Notes under the pieces: generated by a model
Databases searched by the model: none
What the model was told of the DNA's origin: nothing
Seen by the model: the letters and a program-made list of their open reading frames with translations, nothing else
Origin: Ihuprevotella massiliensis
GTDB lineage: Bacteria > Bacteroidota > Bacteroidia > Bacteroidales > Bacteroidaceae
Direction of reading: 5' to 3'
Assembly (NCBI GenBank): GCA_900095835.1
Contig: LT608321.1
Coordinates: 2,106,127 to 2,170,126 of the forward strand
DNA: 64,000 bases
Position numbers and translations under genes: made by a program
In this document: positions 44,868 through 53,240 of the stretch, piece after piece
Numbering within the stretch: the stretch's first letter is position 1
How the letters are laid out: each line of letters opens with the position of its first letter

Positions 44868-45857
44868 ATGAAAAAGCAAGCTCCCAATTATATTCCAGCC
44901 ATCATTCTCATCGTGGCTGTCGTAGCTCTCACCGCCGTATGCGGATATTTCGCCTTCCGTCCCGAGAAGGACGTCATTCAAGGTCAAGCCGATGTCACCG
45001 AATATCGTGTGTCGAGCAAAGTACCTGCCCGTGTGGCACACATTCTCGTTGAAGAAGGTCAGTTCGTTCACGCTGGCGACACCCTAGCTCTGCTCGAGGC
45101 TCCCGAAGTAGATGCCAAGTTGGTGCAAGCCAAGTCGGCAGAAGCTGCTGCCGCTGCCCAAAGTCGCAAAGCCGACAAGGGAGCGCGTGAAGAACAAATC
45201 CGTGGTGCCTACGAGATGTGGCAGAAAGCCATTGCCGGTCGTGAGGTGATGGAAAAGAGTTATGCACGTGTGAAGCGCCTTTTCGACGAAGGAGTCGCCA
45301 CGGCTCAAAAGCTTGATGAGATAACCGCTCAGCGTGATGCGGCTATCGCTACGGAGCGCGCAGCAAAATCGCAGTATGACATGGCGAAGAATGGCGCACA
45401 AATCGAAGATAAACAAGCGGCAGCTGCCTTGGTGCATCGTGCAAGTGGTGCCATCAGTGAGGTGAAGAGCTACCAAAAAGAAATGGTGCTCGTGGCGCAA
45501 CTCGATGGCGAAGTGACCAATATCTATCCCAGTGTTGGCGAACTTGTGGGCTCGGGTGCTCCCATCATGTCGGTGGCTTTGATGGACAAGATGTGGGTGA
45601 ACTTCAATGTTCGCGAAGACCAACTTCTGGGCTTTAAGAAAGGTGCGGTGATCACTGTCTTTGTGCCTGCCTTGAACAACCAAGAGGTGAGTTTGCGTGT
45701 CACCAACCTCAAGGATGTCGGTTCGTATGCTGTGTGGCGCGCCACGAAGGCCATGGGCGGTTATGACCTCAAAACCTTTGCTGTGAAAGCAGTTCCCGTG
45801 AGCCAAATCAATGACCTCCGCCCTGGAATGACGGTTGTTTTAGACGTTAGAAATTAG
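44868..45857 (+). CDS. HlyD-family membrane fusion (adaptor) protein
   Basis: 329 aa periplasmic adaptor linking the inner-membrane transporter to TolC. One N-terminal helix (about 9-28), biotinyl-lipoyl-like half-domains (KVPARVAHILVEEGQFVHAGD, about 47-68, and AQLDGEVTNIYPSVGELVG), a coiled-coil hairpin between about 85 and 195, and a beta-barrel domain ending in LRPGMTVVLDVRN. The last five codons and the stop are read from a TTAGACGTTAGAAATTAG repeat unit, so the natural C-terminus has probably been replaced by repeat sequence; only a few residues seem affected. Confidence 0.92.
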   Translation: MKKQAPNYIPAIILIVAVVALTAVCGYFAFRPEKDVIQGQADVTEYRVSSKVPARVAHILVEEGQFVHAGDTLALLEAPEVDAKLVQAKSAEAAAAAQSRKADKGAREEQIRGAYEMWQKAIAGREVMEKSYARVKRLFDEGVATAQKLDEITAQRDAAIATERAAKSQYDMAKNGAQIEDKQAAAALVHRASGAISEVKSYQKEMVLVAQLDGEVTNIYPSVGELVGSGAPIMSVALMDKMWVNFNVREDQLLGFKKGAVITVFVPALNNQEVSLRVTNLKDVGSYAVWRATKAMGGYDLKTFAVKAVPVSQINDLRPGMTVVLDVRN

Positions 45858-45896
45858 ACGTTAGATATTAGACGTTAGAATTTAGAAGCATCTAAA
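45840..45896. repeat. 7-bp TAGACGT array at end of the adaptor gene
   Basis: TTAGACGTTAGAAATTAGAC heptamers that include the stop codon of the adaptor gene. The inverted partner is at 46312-46391. Confidence 0.85.
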
Positions 45897-45936
45897 ACGC
45901 TCGGTAAGAAATTATTGAGAATCAAATAAAAGAACT

Positions 45937-46311
45937 ATGCAAGGAAAGAATCATAAAGAATTACTTGTATGGCAAAAGGCTATGCAGTTAGTAGTAGATA
46001 TTTATAACTTAATTCGTTTACTACCCAAAGAAGAAACTTATGGTCTTTCTGATCAGATGCGTCGTGCTGCAATCTCTATTCCATCTAATATCGCAGAAGG
46101 AAATGCGCGGTCTTCTCAAAAGGATATGGTACATTTCCTCTATATTGCCCAAGGCTCCCGAGCAGAACTTGAAACGCAACTTGAGCTATGTGAGCTTATA
46201 GGTTATATTTCAAAGGACAGGTTAGAGCCCGTACTGATGCAAACGCAAGAAATTGGACGAATGTTGAGCGGTTTAATAAAGTCTACGTTGCAGCAAATTT
46301 CATCTCGGTAA
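45937..46311 (+). CDS. four-helix bundle protein (23S rRNA IVP type)
   Basis: 124 aa, recognisable as the S23/IVP family of four-helix bundle proteins (KELLVWQKAMQLVVDIY start, ADQMRRAAISIPSNIAEG-like core as DQMRRAAISIPSNIAEGNAR, and LETQLELCELIGY). Family members occur in rRNA insertions, as stand-alone genes, and as Avd partners of retroelements; no rRNA, reverse transcriptase or variable repeat is nearby. Base composition is clearly more AT-rich than the surrounding efflux genes. It sits between the adaptor and first permease genes, bracketed by inverted 7-bp arrays, so it looks like an insertion in the operon. Function unknown. Confidence 0.9.
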   Translation: MQGKNHKELLVWQKAMQLVVDIYNLIRLLPKEETYGLSDQMRRAAISIPSNIAEGNARSSQKDMVHFLYIAQGSRAELETQLELCELIGYISKDRLEPVLMQTQEIGRMLSGLIKSTLQQISSR

Positions 46312-46391
46312 TCTCTCTAACGTCTACCGTCTAACGTCTAATGTCTAACGTCTAATGTCTAACGTCTAATGTCTAACGTCTAACGTCTACT
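46312..46391. repeat. 7-bp CTAAYGT array before the first permease gene
   Basis: About ten heptamers CTAACGT/CTAATGT in strict 7-base period, from just after the four-helix-bundle stop to the permease ATG at 46392. Confidence 0.9.
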
Positions 46392-47543
46392 ATGTTCAAA
46401 GTAATACTCCGAGAATGGCGACGACTGCTCTCGCGTCCCATTTATCTCTTTTGCATCTTCATCGTGCCCTTGGTGAGTGCGGTGATGCTCACATCGCTCA
46501 TGGGAGAAGGACTGCCCACAGAAATGCCCGTGGGACTCGTGGATATGGACAATACCACTACCACGCGCAACATTGCACGCAACCTAGATGCTTTTCAAAA
46601 TACACGCATAGCCTATAAGTTTGCTGACGTGTCCGAGGCGCGACATGCCATGCAGCGAGGAGAAATCTATGCTTTTTACTATTTCCCCAAGGGAACCACC
46701 GAAAAGCTTCTCCGACAAGAACAACCCAAGGTGTCGTTCTACACCAACAACACCTTCCTCATGGCAGGGTCGTTGCTCTATAAAGATATGCGCACCATGA
46801 GCGAACTGGCTTCGGGAGCTGCCACTCGCTCGGTGCTCATTGCCAAAGGAGCCACCAACGACCAGGCAATGGCTTTCCTCCAACCTGTGGCAGTGGACGC
46901 GCATCCCATCGGGAATCCTTCGCTCAACTACAACGTATATCTGTCGAACATCCTCATTCCCGGCATGCTCTCCCTGATGATTTTCTTCGTCACGGTGTTT
47001 TCCATCGGACAAGAAATCAAAGAGTCTCACGGACGTGCCATGTTGGTGCACACTCGTGGCGTGGCGTGGCAAGCGCTCTACGGCAAACTCATCGCGCAAG
47101 CCGCCTTGTTCCTTCCCGTGGCATGGGCTTTGGGCGCTTATCTCTATGGCTATCTCCACTTCCCATGTCATTGTAGCTGGTTCACTATGGTCGGTTTGCT
47201 CAGTCTCTTCGTCTTTGCCTCGCAAGGCATGGGCGTGTTGATGATTTGTGCACTGCCCAATCCGCGCTTCGGACTAAGTTTTGCCTCACTCTGGGGCGTC
47301 CTCTCGTTTAGCATCTGCGGAATGTCGTTTCCAGCCATGGCGATGCATCCCATGCTCCACGGTGTGAGCTACCTCTTTCCTCTGAGACACTATTATCTCC
47401 TCTATGTCAACTGCGCCCTCGACGGCTGGCCCTTGTCGTCGGCATGGCCTTTCTGGGGAGCACTCATCGGATTTGCCCTCTTGCCCTTGCTTTTCTCCAC
47501 GAGATTCAAGACGATTATCACGAAGATCCAATACATGCCTTAG
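46392..47543 (+). CDS. ABC-2 type transporter permease (YhhJ/YbhR-like)
   Basis: 383 aa inner-membrane permease. One N-terminal helix (about 17-37), a large periplasmic domain (about 40-185) and five C-terminal helices, the usual type-V ABC exporter layout. Third functional gene of the efflux operon. No ATPase gene is adjacent, although such permeases need one; the ATPase may be elsewhere or supplied in trans. Confidence 0.9.
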   Translation: MFKVILREWRRLLSRPIYLFCIFIVPLVSAVMLTSLMGEGLPTEMPVGLVDMDNTTTTRNIARNLDAFQNTRIAYKFADVSEARHAMQRGEIYAFYYFPKGTTEKLLRQEQPKVSFYTNNTFLMAGSLLYKDMRTMSELASGAATRSVLIAKGATNDQAMAFLQPVAVDAHPIGNPSLNYNVYLSNILIPGMLSLMIFFVTVFSIGQEIKESHGRAMLVHTRGVAWQALYGKLIAQAALFLPVAWALGAYLYGYLHFPCHCSWFTMVGLLSLFVFASQGMGVLMICALPNPRFGLSFASLWGVLSFSICGMSFPAMAMHPMLHGVSYLFPLRHYYLLYVNCALDGWPLSSAWPFWGALIGFALLPLLFSTRFKTIITKIQYMP

Positions 47544-47714
47544 GCGCATGCGTCGCAGCATTTTTTGCTGGTGAGGCTTGTGCAGTTGGAGGCATCCCAG
47601 GGGCTGTGGTGCACGGCGCAACATTCCGTCCTTTAACTCCACTGTTTGCCTCTGCCGAGCGAAACCAACGAACAGAACCGAACCAGAGAGTTACGGCTTT
47701 CTAACTATTATAAT

Positions 47715-49049
47715 ATGCATAAATCCTTTCGCAACACCCTGCGCGACATCTTTACCGACGGAGGACTCATCATCTTCCTTTTGGTAGTCCCCTTGATTTA
47801 TCCCATCGTCTACGCATTTATCTATAATGAAGAAGTGGTGCGTGATGTGCCTGTGGTCGTTGTCGATGGCGACCATAGCAGTCTGTCGCGCGACTTTGTG
47901 AGACGCCTTGATGCCTCTCCCGATGTGGAGGTGGTGGCTCATGCAAATTCTCTCGCCGAAGCGCAATCTCTCGTGCGCCATCGCAAAGCCTATGGCGTGG
48001 TCTCCTTGCCGAGCCAGATGGATCGCGACCTCCAACGCGGAACGCCCGTGCGTGTGCAGGTGTACTGCGACATGAGTGGCATGCTCTACTACAAAGCTGT
48101 GCTCGCCACCACCACCGATGTGGCACTGCAAACCAATGCGCGCATTAAAGTGTCGCGCACCCCCGGAGCCACACAGCGACAAGAAGAAATCACTACTGCG
48201 CCCCTGACCTACGAACACGTGGCGCTGTACAATCCTCAAAGCGGATTTGCCACCTTTTTGCTCCCAGCAGTGCTGGTGCTCATCTTGCAGCAAACCATGA
48301 TACTCGGCGTGGGCATGGAAGCCGGTACGCGCCGTGAGCGCATGGACCGCACACATGGATTCCCAGTCACGGACGATTTAACACTCGACGCAGCTGCCAT
48401 CCTCAAAGCCTCCGATGAGGCGCACCGAGAAGAGGTGAAGCATCAGCGCGAAGCTGCCGAAGCCGCTGTGGCTCGTGGGGAAGCCGCAGAGGTAAAGCCC
48501 CGATGGTTCCACCCACAGCATCCCCGTCGTCGTCATGCCCCCATGCGCGCTTTGAGAAGTCTGCTGGGCAGAAGTTCGGCTTATCTCTCCATCAGCATCC
48601 CCGTAGCCGCCTTTGTGCTCGGTGTGGTGCCCCGATTGTTTCATTTCCCTCAGTTGGCAGAGTTTGGAGATTTGGCATTGTTCATCCTGCCCTACCTGTT
48701 GGCTATGGTCATGTTTTCCATTTCCCTCAGTGCCCTTGCTCATCAGCGCGAGAGTATCATCTTGATCATTGTCTTCACCTCTGTGCCGATGCTGTTTTTG
48801 AGTGGCGTGAGTTGGCCCGCAAGTGCCATGCCTTGGTATTGGAAAACCCTAGGTGTAGTGATTCCCTCCACACCAGCTATCAACGGATTTGTGCGTCTTT
48901 CTTCGATGGGAGCCAGTCTTTCGGATGTGGCGCGCGAATGGTGCCACCTTTGGTGCATAACTGGTGTCTATACCCTCATAGCATGGTGGGTGACATGGCG
49001 CAACGAAAGGCGGAAAATGAGTTTGAAAAATTTCCGAACAAGAAAATGA
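47715..49049 (+). CDS. ABC-2 type transporter permease, paralogue with inserted acidic/basic segment
   Basis: 444 aa, homologous in layout to the preceding permease: N-terminal helix (about 18-36), periplasmic domain with VVVDGDHSSLSRDFVRRLDA, then helices. A charged segment of about 65 residues (roughly 215-285, containing HREEVKHQREAAEAAVARGE) sits where paralogues have a short cytoplasmic loop; it is predicted helical. The final residues and stop codon lie in a MITE fragment (M4), so the C-terminus may be altered. The ATG at 47715 starts the cytoplasmic N-terminus; the frame upstream is not conserved. Confidence 0.88.
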   Translation: MHKSFRNTLRDIFTDGGLIIFLLVVPLIYPIVYAFIYNEEVVRDVPVVVVDGDHSSLSRDFVRRLDASPDVEVVAHANSLAEAQSLVRHRKAYGVVSLPSQMDRDLQRGTPVRVQVYCDMSGMLYYKAVLATTTDVALQTNARIKVSRTPGATQRQEEITTAPLTYEHVALYNPQSGFATFLLPAVLVLILQQTMILGVGMEAGTRRERMDRTHGFPVTDDLTLDAAAILKASDEAHREEVKHQREAAEAAVARGEAAEVKPRWFHPQHPRRRHAPMRALRSLLGRSSAYLSISIPVAAFVLGVVPRLFHFPQLAEFGDLALFILPYLLAMVMFSISLSALAHQRESIILIIVFTSVPMLFLSGVSWPASAMPWYWKTLGVVIPSTPAINGFVRLSSMGASLSDVAREWCHLWCITGVYTLIAWWVTWRNERRKMSLKNFRTRK

Positions 49050-49107
49050 AAGACGACTGGAAGTTGTCTTCTCAATAACGAACTGTACGATAGCAATCGA
49101 CCCAATG
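49037..49107 (+). mobile_element. truncated MITE-like fragment (M4)
   Basis: GAACAAGAAAATGAAAGACG and the following bases match the right half of M1/M2/M3 (AAGAAAATGAAAGATGACTG). The right end is decayed (CAATCGACCCAATGG). It contains the stop codon (TGA, 49047-49049) of the upstream permease. Confidence 0.65.
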
Positions 49108-49183
49108 GAGATGCTGCAAAAACGAATTTTGCAACATCTCCTTTCTCTTTTTGGGGTGAAATATCCTCATAATTTAGGGTTTT

Positions 49184-51394
49184 ATGGTTGGCGAGAATGA
49201 CGTACCTTTGCAGTCGAACATAAAAAAGATAATAACAGTGCTCACTTCTCTCCTTTGCTGCAGCGCATTGCTCAGCCTTCCCACAACTCAAGGGACCGAC
49301 AAAACCACACTTCCCACAGACTCAATGGCAAACGCTACTGTTGCCCCAGAGTCACGCCACGAAGTGGTGCTTCCCACAGCACAAATTCAAGAAATGAAGC
49401 GCAATCAAAAAGACCTTGCGCCTCAACTTGGTGTGAAAGTGGAATCTTCACTGATGAATAACCATCAACTCCGCACGCTCAAAGATCTCACTGCCGTAGT
49501 GCCCAACTTCTATATGCCCGATTACGGGAGCAAACAGAACTCTCCGCTCTACATTCGTGGCATAGGAGCAAAAGCCAAAGCACCCACAGCAGGTTTTTAT
49601 GTAGATGGTGTGCCCCACTTTGAGGGAGCAGCCTTCGACTTTCTCCTCGATGATGTGCGTAGCGTAGAAGTGTTGCGTGGTGCACAAGGCGCACTCTATG
49701 GTCGCAATGCCATTGGAGGCATTGTGAATGTGCAAACTTTCTCGCCTTTCGACCGCACTGGCACGCGCCTGCGCCTGGGCTACGGCAATTTCAAAGATTT
49801 TTCAGCCAACTTGTCCACCCAAACCACTTTCAACAACCGTTGGGGTGTTTCTCTGTCTGCTGGTGCGCACAATCGCGATGGATATTTCAAAAACAAATAC
49901 ACCAACCAAGATGCCGATGCGCTCAAAGAACGCTATGCGCGTGTGGGTGTGGAGTGGCGTGCCAATGATCGTTGGACGATGCGCCTCAACTCTATGGTCG
50001 ACTACACGGACCAAGGAGGTTACCCTTACGGTGTGTGGGACAAAAACACCCAACATGTGAATGAGGTAAACTACAATCACCCCTCAGGCTACGAGCGTTT
50101 GCTCAACACCAACGGTCTGCGCTGGCAATATGTGGGCAAAGGTTTCGACTTCAATAGCCAAACGTCTTATCAATATCTGAAAGACCATCAAACCATTGAC
50201 CAAGATTTCACACCAAAACCCTATGCGGAGGTGGATTATCGCACTCGTCAAAATTTGGTGAGTCAGGAGTTTTCGCTGAAATCTAATACAAACTCGCGCT
50301 ATCAGTGGATGTTTGGTCTCTTTGGTATGTCACAATGGGTGAAAAACAATATCGATGTGGCGAATAATATGCCTTCGCCCAAAACAAAGCAAGGCGCAGA
50401 TTTAAGATTTGTGACAGATTATCTCTTGTCCACACAGACCTTTGCCTTCTATCATCAGTCTAGTTACAATGTGTGGCGCGGACTTTCATTGACAGCTGCT
50501 TTGCGCTACGATTTTGAACAAGCCACCGATGACTGTAAGAATGAGAAATCGTCTCTTTCCACTCGCAAGCCTTTGCCCAATGGCAACCAAAATTGGGTAA
50601 GTAAATTGCATTTCTCTCAGCTCACGCCTAAATTTGCAGTGCAATATCGTTGGGCGGCTGCCGATCTCTATGCGCAAGTAGCACGCGGATACAAGGCTGG
50701 CGGATTCAACCAAACCTTCCGCTATGAGACAGAGCGCACCTTCTTGCCCGAAACCAACTGGAGCTATGAAGTGGGAACACATTTCCATCTGCCATTTTGG
50801 GCTACGGAAGGACAAATCTCCCTCTACTACACCGATTGGCGCGATCAGCAAGTTGCACTCACGGTGCCTGGAGTGGGCAATATCTTGCACAATGCTGGAC
50901 ATTCAGACAGCAAAGGTTGGGAAGCTTCTGTGCGCACCTCTCCGATCAAAGGCTTAGTGTTGCGTGCTGCTTATGGCTATAACTATGCGCGCTTCATTGA
51001 ATATAAACAAGAAACTGTCGGTGCAGCGGGTAAACCTGTCAAGGTGGTGGATTATGCCCATCACATTGTCCCTCTCACTCCTCGACATACGCTTTCTGCC
51101 ATGGGAGATTACACCGTGGAAAAACCGTTGAATTTGATGGACCGACTCACTTTCTCTGTCGGAACTACTGCCCTCGGTCGCATCTATTGGCACGAAGACA
51201 ATGAAACTCAGCAACATTTCTATGCGCTGCTCGATGCTAAAGTGCGTATGGAATGGAAAAACTTGGGAGTTGAACTTTGGGGAAAGAACTTGACTTCTAC
51301 AAAATATGTGGTCTATGGCTTCAAATTTGGTGACAATTATGCACAGGCTGGACGTCCGCTCACTTTCGGTTGCACACTTAATTATCAGTTTTAA
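49184..51394 (+). CDS. TonB-dependent outer-membrane receptor
   Basis: 736 aa from the only upstream in-frame ATG. The signal-like segment NIKKIITVLTSLLCCSALLS, plug domain (about 85-200, LYIRGIGAKAKAPTAGFYVDG and VEVLRGAQGALYGRNAIGG) and barrel ending LNYQF are clear. It overlaps the protoporphyrinogen oxidase gene by TAATG, so the two are translationally coupled. The ligand is therefore likely a porphyrin or haem precursor, which is inference. Start is uncertain: the promoter TACCTTTG at 49203-49210 lies inside the reading frame after the ATG, and the next codons are not standard starts (see findings). Confidence 0.88.
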   Translation: MVGENDVPLQSNIKKIITVLTSLLCCSALLSLPTTQGTDKTTLPTDSMANATVAPESRHEVVLPTAQIQEMKRNQKDLAPQLGVKVESSLMNNHQLRTLKDLTAVVPNFYMPDYGSKQNSPLYIRGIGAKAKAPTAGFYVDGVPHFEGAAFDFLLDDVRSVEVLRGAQGALYGRNAIGGIVNVQTFSPFDRTGTRLRLGYGNFKDFSANLSTQTTFNNRWGVSLSAGAHNRDGYFKNKYTNQDADALKERYARVGVEWRANDRWTMRLNSMVDYTDQGGYPYGVWDKNTQHVNEVNYNHPSGYERLLNTNGLRWQYVGKGFDFNSQTSYQYLKDHQTIDQDFTPKPYAEVDYRTRQNLVSQEFSLKSNTNSRYQWMFGLFGMSQWVKNNIDVANNMPSPKTKQGADLRFVTDYLLSTQTFAFYHQSSYNVWRGLSLTAALRYDFEQATDDCKNEKSSLSTRKPLPNGNQNWVSKLHFSQLTPKFAVQYRWAAADLYAQVARGYKAGGFNQTFRYETERTFLPETNWSYEVGTHFHLPFWATEGQISLYYTDWRDQQVALTVPGVGNILHNAGHSDSKGWEASVRTSPIKGLVLRAAYGYNYARFIEYKQETVGAAGKPVKVVDYAHHIVPLTPRHTLSAMGDYTVEKPLNLMDRLTFSVGTTALGRIYWHEDNETQQHFYALLDAKVRMEWKNLGVELWGKNLTSTKYVVYGFKFGDNYAQAGRPLTFGCTLNYQF
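49203..49210 (+). promoter_or_regulatory. -7 box near the start of the TonB receptor gene
   Basis: TACCTTTG followed by CAG, 20 bases after a weak TTT. It falls 19 bases inside the open frame, which questions the ATG at 49184. Confidence 0.45.
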
Positions 51395-52923
51395 TGGATA
51401 GTCTGTGCGCTATGGCACCATCTTCGCAAAACATGGCTCCCGACACGCAACTTCGTGTCGAGAACTCGCAAGGCCTTGCCCTCTCTTCTCACTGCCACGA
51501 AGTTGTGGTGGTGGGTGGAGGGCTCACGGGGCTTGTCACTGCCTTTATGCTCCGACAAAAGGGAGTGGATGTGGCAGTGGTGGAAAGAGAAAATCGCATT
51601 GGTGGACAGATTCACACCTACCACGAGGGAGATTTCACCTTTGAGAGTGGTCCTTCTACGAGTGCGTTGAGTCATCCTGAGGTGGCAGAACTGTTTGAAC
51701 TTCTCGATAAATCCACTTTGCTCAAAGCGTGCAAAGAGGCGCACGCACGATGGATTTGGCACAAACGGAAGTTTGTGGAGATGCCCCACGGATTGTGGAG
51801 CGGACTCACCACACCTTTGGTGACCCTCTACGACAAGTTTCGACTTTTGGCAGAACCCTTTCGCCAGCGCGGGGTGAATCCCGACGAAACGGTGGGCGAA
51901 ATCAGTCGTCGCAGATTGGGAAATTCCTATTTCCGCAATTTTGTTGATCCTTTTGTTTCGGGAGTCTATGCCGGCGATCCCGACAAATTGGTCACTCGTT
52001 TTGCATTGCCCAAATTGTATGCCTTAGAACAAACCTACGGCAGTTTCATTCGTGGAGCAATACAGAAGATGCGCACGCCCAAAACCGAACGAGAGCGTCT
52101 TGCCACCAAAGAAGTGTGGTCGTGCGAGGGCGGAATGGAACGTCTCATCGAGCAGTTGGCTGACGGCATCGGACGCGAGCGCATCTATCTTGGCGTCACC
52201 TTTGCCGTGTTGCGCCCAGAAGGCAAAGACGGTTGGGAACTCCACGGCACTGTGACCACAACAGAAGACGCGATGTTGGATGTTTCTGAACTTTCTTCGG
52301 CTTGTGGTGAACATTTGTCTGAAAAAAAAGAAATGCAAACGGCAAAAAACAATTTCGTTTGTCGTGCGCAACGTGTCATCACCACTTGTCCAGCCTATGC
52401 GCTGCCACAACTCCTTCCTTTTGTGGAATCATCGTTGCTAAAAGAAGTGTCTACACTCACTTATGCACCAGTGGTGCAAGTGGCTGTCGGATTTAAGGAT
52501 GTGCAAGGTCGTTCGTTTCAAGCCTTCGGTGGGTTAGTGCCCTCCGCAGCAGGGCGAAAGGTGTTGGGCATTCTCTTTCCCTCTTCGTGCTTTTCGCATC
52601 GCGCTCCCGAGGGTGGGGCATTGTTCTCCGTCTTTATGGGAGGTGTGCGCCATCCCGAATGGGTGGCAGCCAGCGATGAGGTCATCACCGAAACTGTTTT
52701 GGAAGAACTCCAAACGATGCTGGGATTGCCCCGCGATTTACAGCCCGACTTGGTGCGCATCTTCCGCCATCCACGTGCCATTCCTCAATATGAAGCCTCA
52801 TCGGCACAGCGATTTGCAGCCATTGCTGCCCTTCAATCGCAATATCCAACGCTCACCCTCGCAGGCAATCTGCGAGACGGCATCGGCATGAGCGACCGCA
52901 TCAAACAGGCTTGCGGACTTTAG
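51394..52923 (+). CDS. hemG: protoporphyrinogen oxidase
   Basis: 509 aa FAD enzyme of the HemY/HemG (PgoX) family oxidising protoporphyrinogen IX to protoporphyrin IX. The FAD motif VVVVGGGLTGL lies at about 37-47; GRDGIGMSDRI-like NLRDGIGMSDRI near the C-terminus closes the cofactor site. A low-complexity insert around 285-325 is seen. The ATG overlaps the receptor stop (TAATG). The coupling suggests that imported porphyrinogen or haem precursor is oxidised here. No other haem gene is adjacent. Confidence 0.9.
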   Translation: MDSLCAMAPSSQNMAPDTQLRVENSQGLALSSHCHEVVVVGGGLTGLVTAFMLRQKGVDVAVVERENRIGGQIHTYHEGDFTFESGPSTSALSHPEVAELFELLDKSTLLKACKEAHARWIWHKRKFVEMPHGLWSGLTTPLVTLYDKFRLLAEPFRQRGVNPDETVGEISRRRLGNSYFRNFVDPFVSGVYAGDPDKLVTRFALPKLYALEQTYGSFIRGAIQKMRTPKTERERLATKEVWSCEGGMERLIEQLADGIGRERIYLGVTFAVLRPEGKDGWELHGTVTTTEDAMLDVSELSSACGEHLSEKKEMQTAKNNFVCRAQRVITTCPAYALPQLLPFVESSLLKEVSTLTYAPVVQVAVGFKDVQGRSFQAFGGLVPSAAGRKVLGILFPSSCFSHRAPEGGALFSVFMGGVRHPEWVAASDEVITETVLEELQTMLGLPRDLQPDLVRIFRHPRAIPQYEASSAQRFAAIAALQSQYPTLTLAGNLRDGIGMSDRIKQACGL

Positions 52924-52931
52924 GGTGCCAC

Positions 52932-53043
52932 TCTTGGGGAATACTCGTCTTGAGAAAAACCAATCTTGAGAAATATCACCCTTGAGGAATATCCCCCTTG
53001 AGAAAAAACAGTCTTGAGGAAGACCAATCTTGAGAAATACGGT
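52932..53043. repeat. 16-bp tandem array (7 units)
   Basis: Seven consecutive 16-base units of the type TCTTGAGAAATATCAC begin at 52932, 52948, 52964, 52980, 52996, 53012 and 53028. It lies just downstream of hemG. Confidence 0.9.
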
Positions 53044-53105
53044 GTCTCACGGCACAACGTGTTGTTCATCTCCCCACTTGTGACTTGCATCCAAGTGTTT
53101 GTGTT

Positions 53106-53150
53106 TTTAGCCCAAATCGGTCATTAGATCCTGAACAGATTTCATTGGCG
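53106..53150 (+). mobile_element. MITE left-end fragment (M5)
   Basis: TAGCCCAAATCGGTCATTAG followed by ATCCTGAACAGATT matches the first 45 bases of copy M1 nearly exactly; the rest is missing. Confidence 0.75.
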
Positions 53151-53180
53151 TAATCACCAGCAAAAGAGATTTTGCAGAGT

Positions 53181-53240
53181 GGTTACGCCAATTGCAGTTA
53201 CGCCAATAGTAGTTGCGTTAATTCCAGTTACACTAATTTC
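53181..53240. repeat. 15-bp tandem array (4 units)
   Basis: GGTTACGCCAATTGC, AGTTACGCCAATAGT, AGTTGCGTTAATTCC and AGTTACACTAATTTC follow each other. The last unit encodes the final residues and stop codon of the potassium channel on the minus strand. Confidence 0.85.

Noticed and set aside
45937-46311. Diversity-generating retroelement because of the Avd-like four-helix protein
   Set aside because: No reverse transcriptase, template repeat or variable protein was found nearby.
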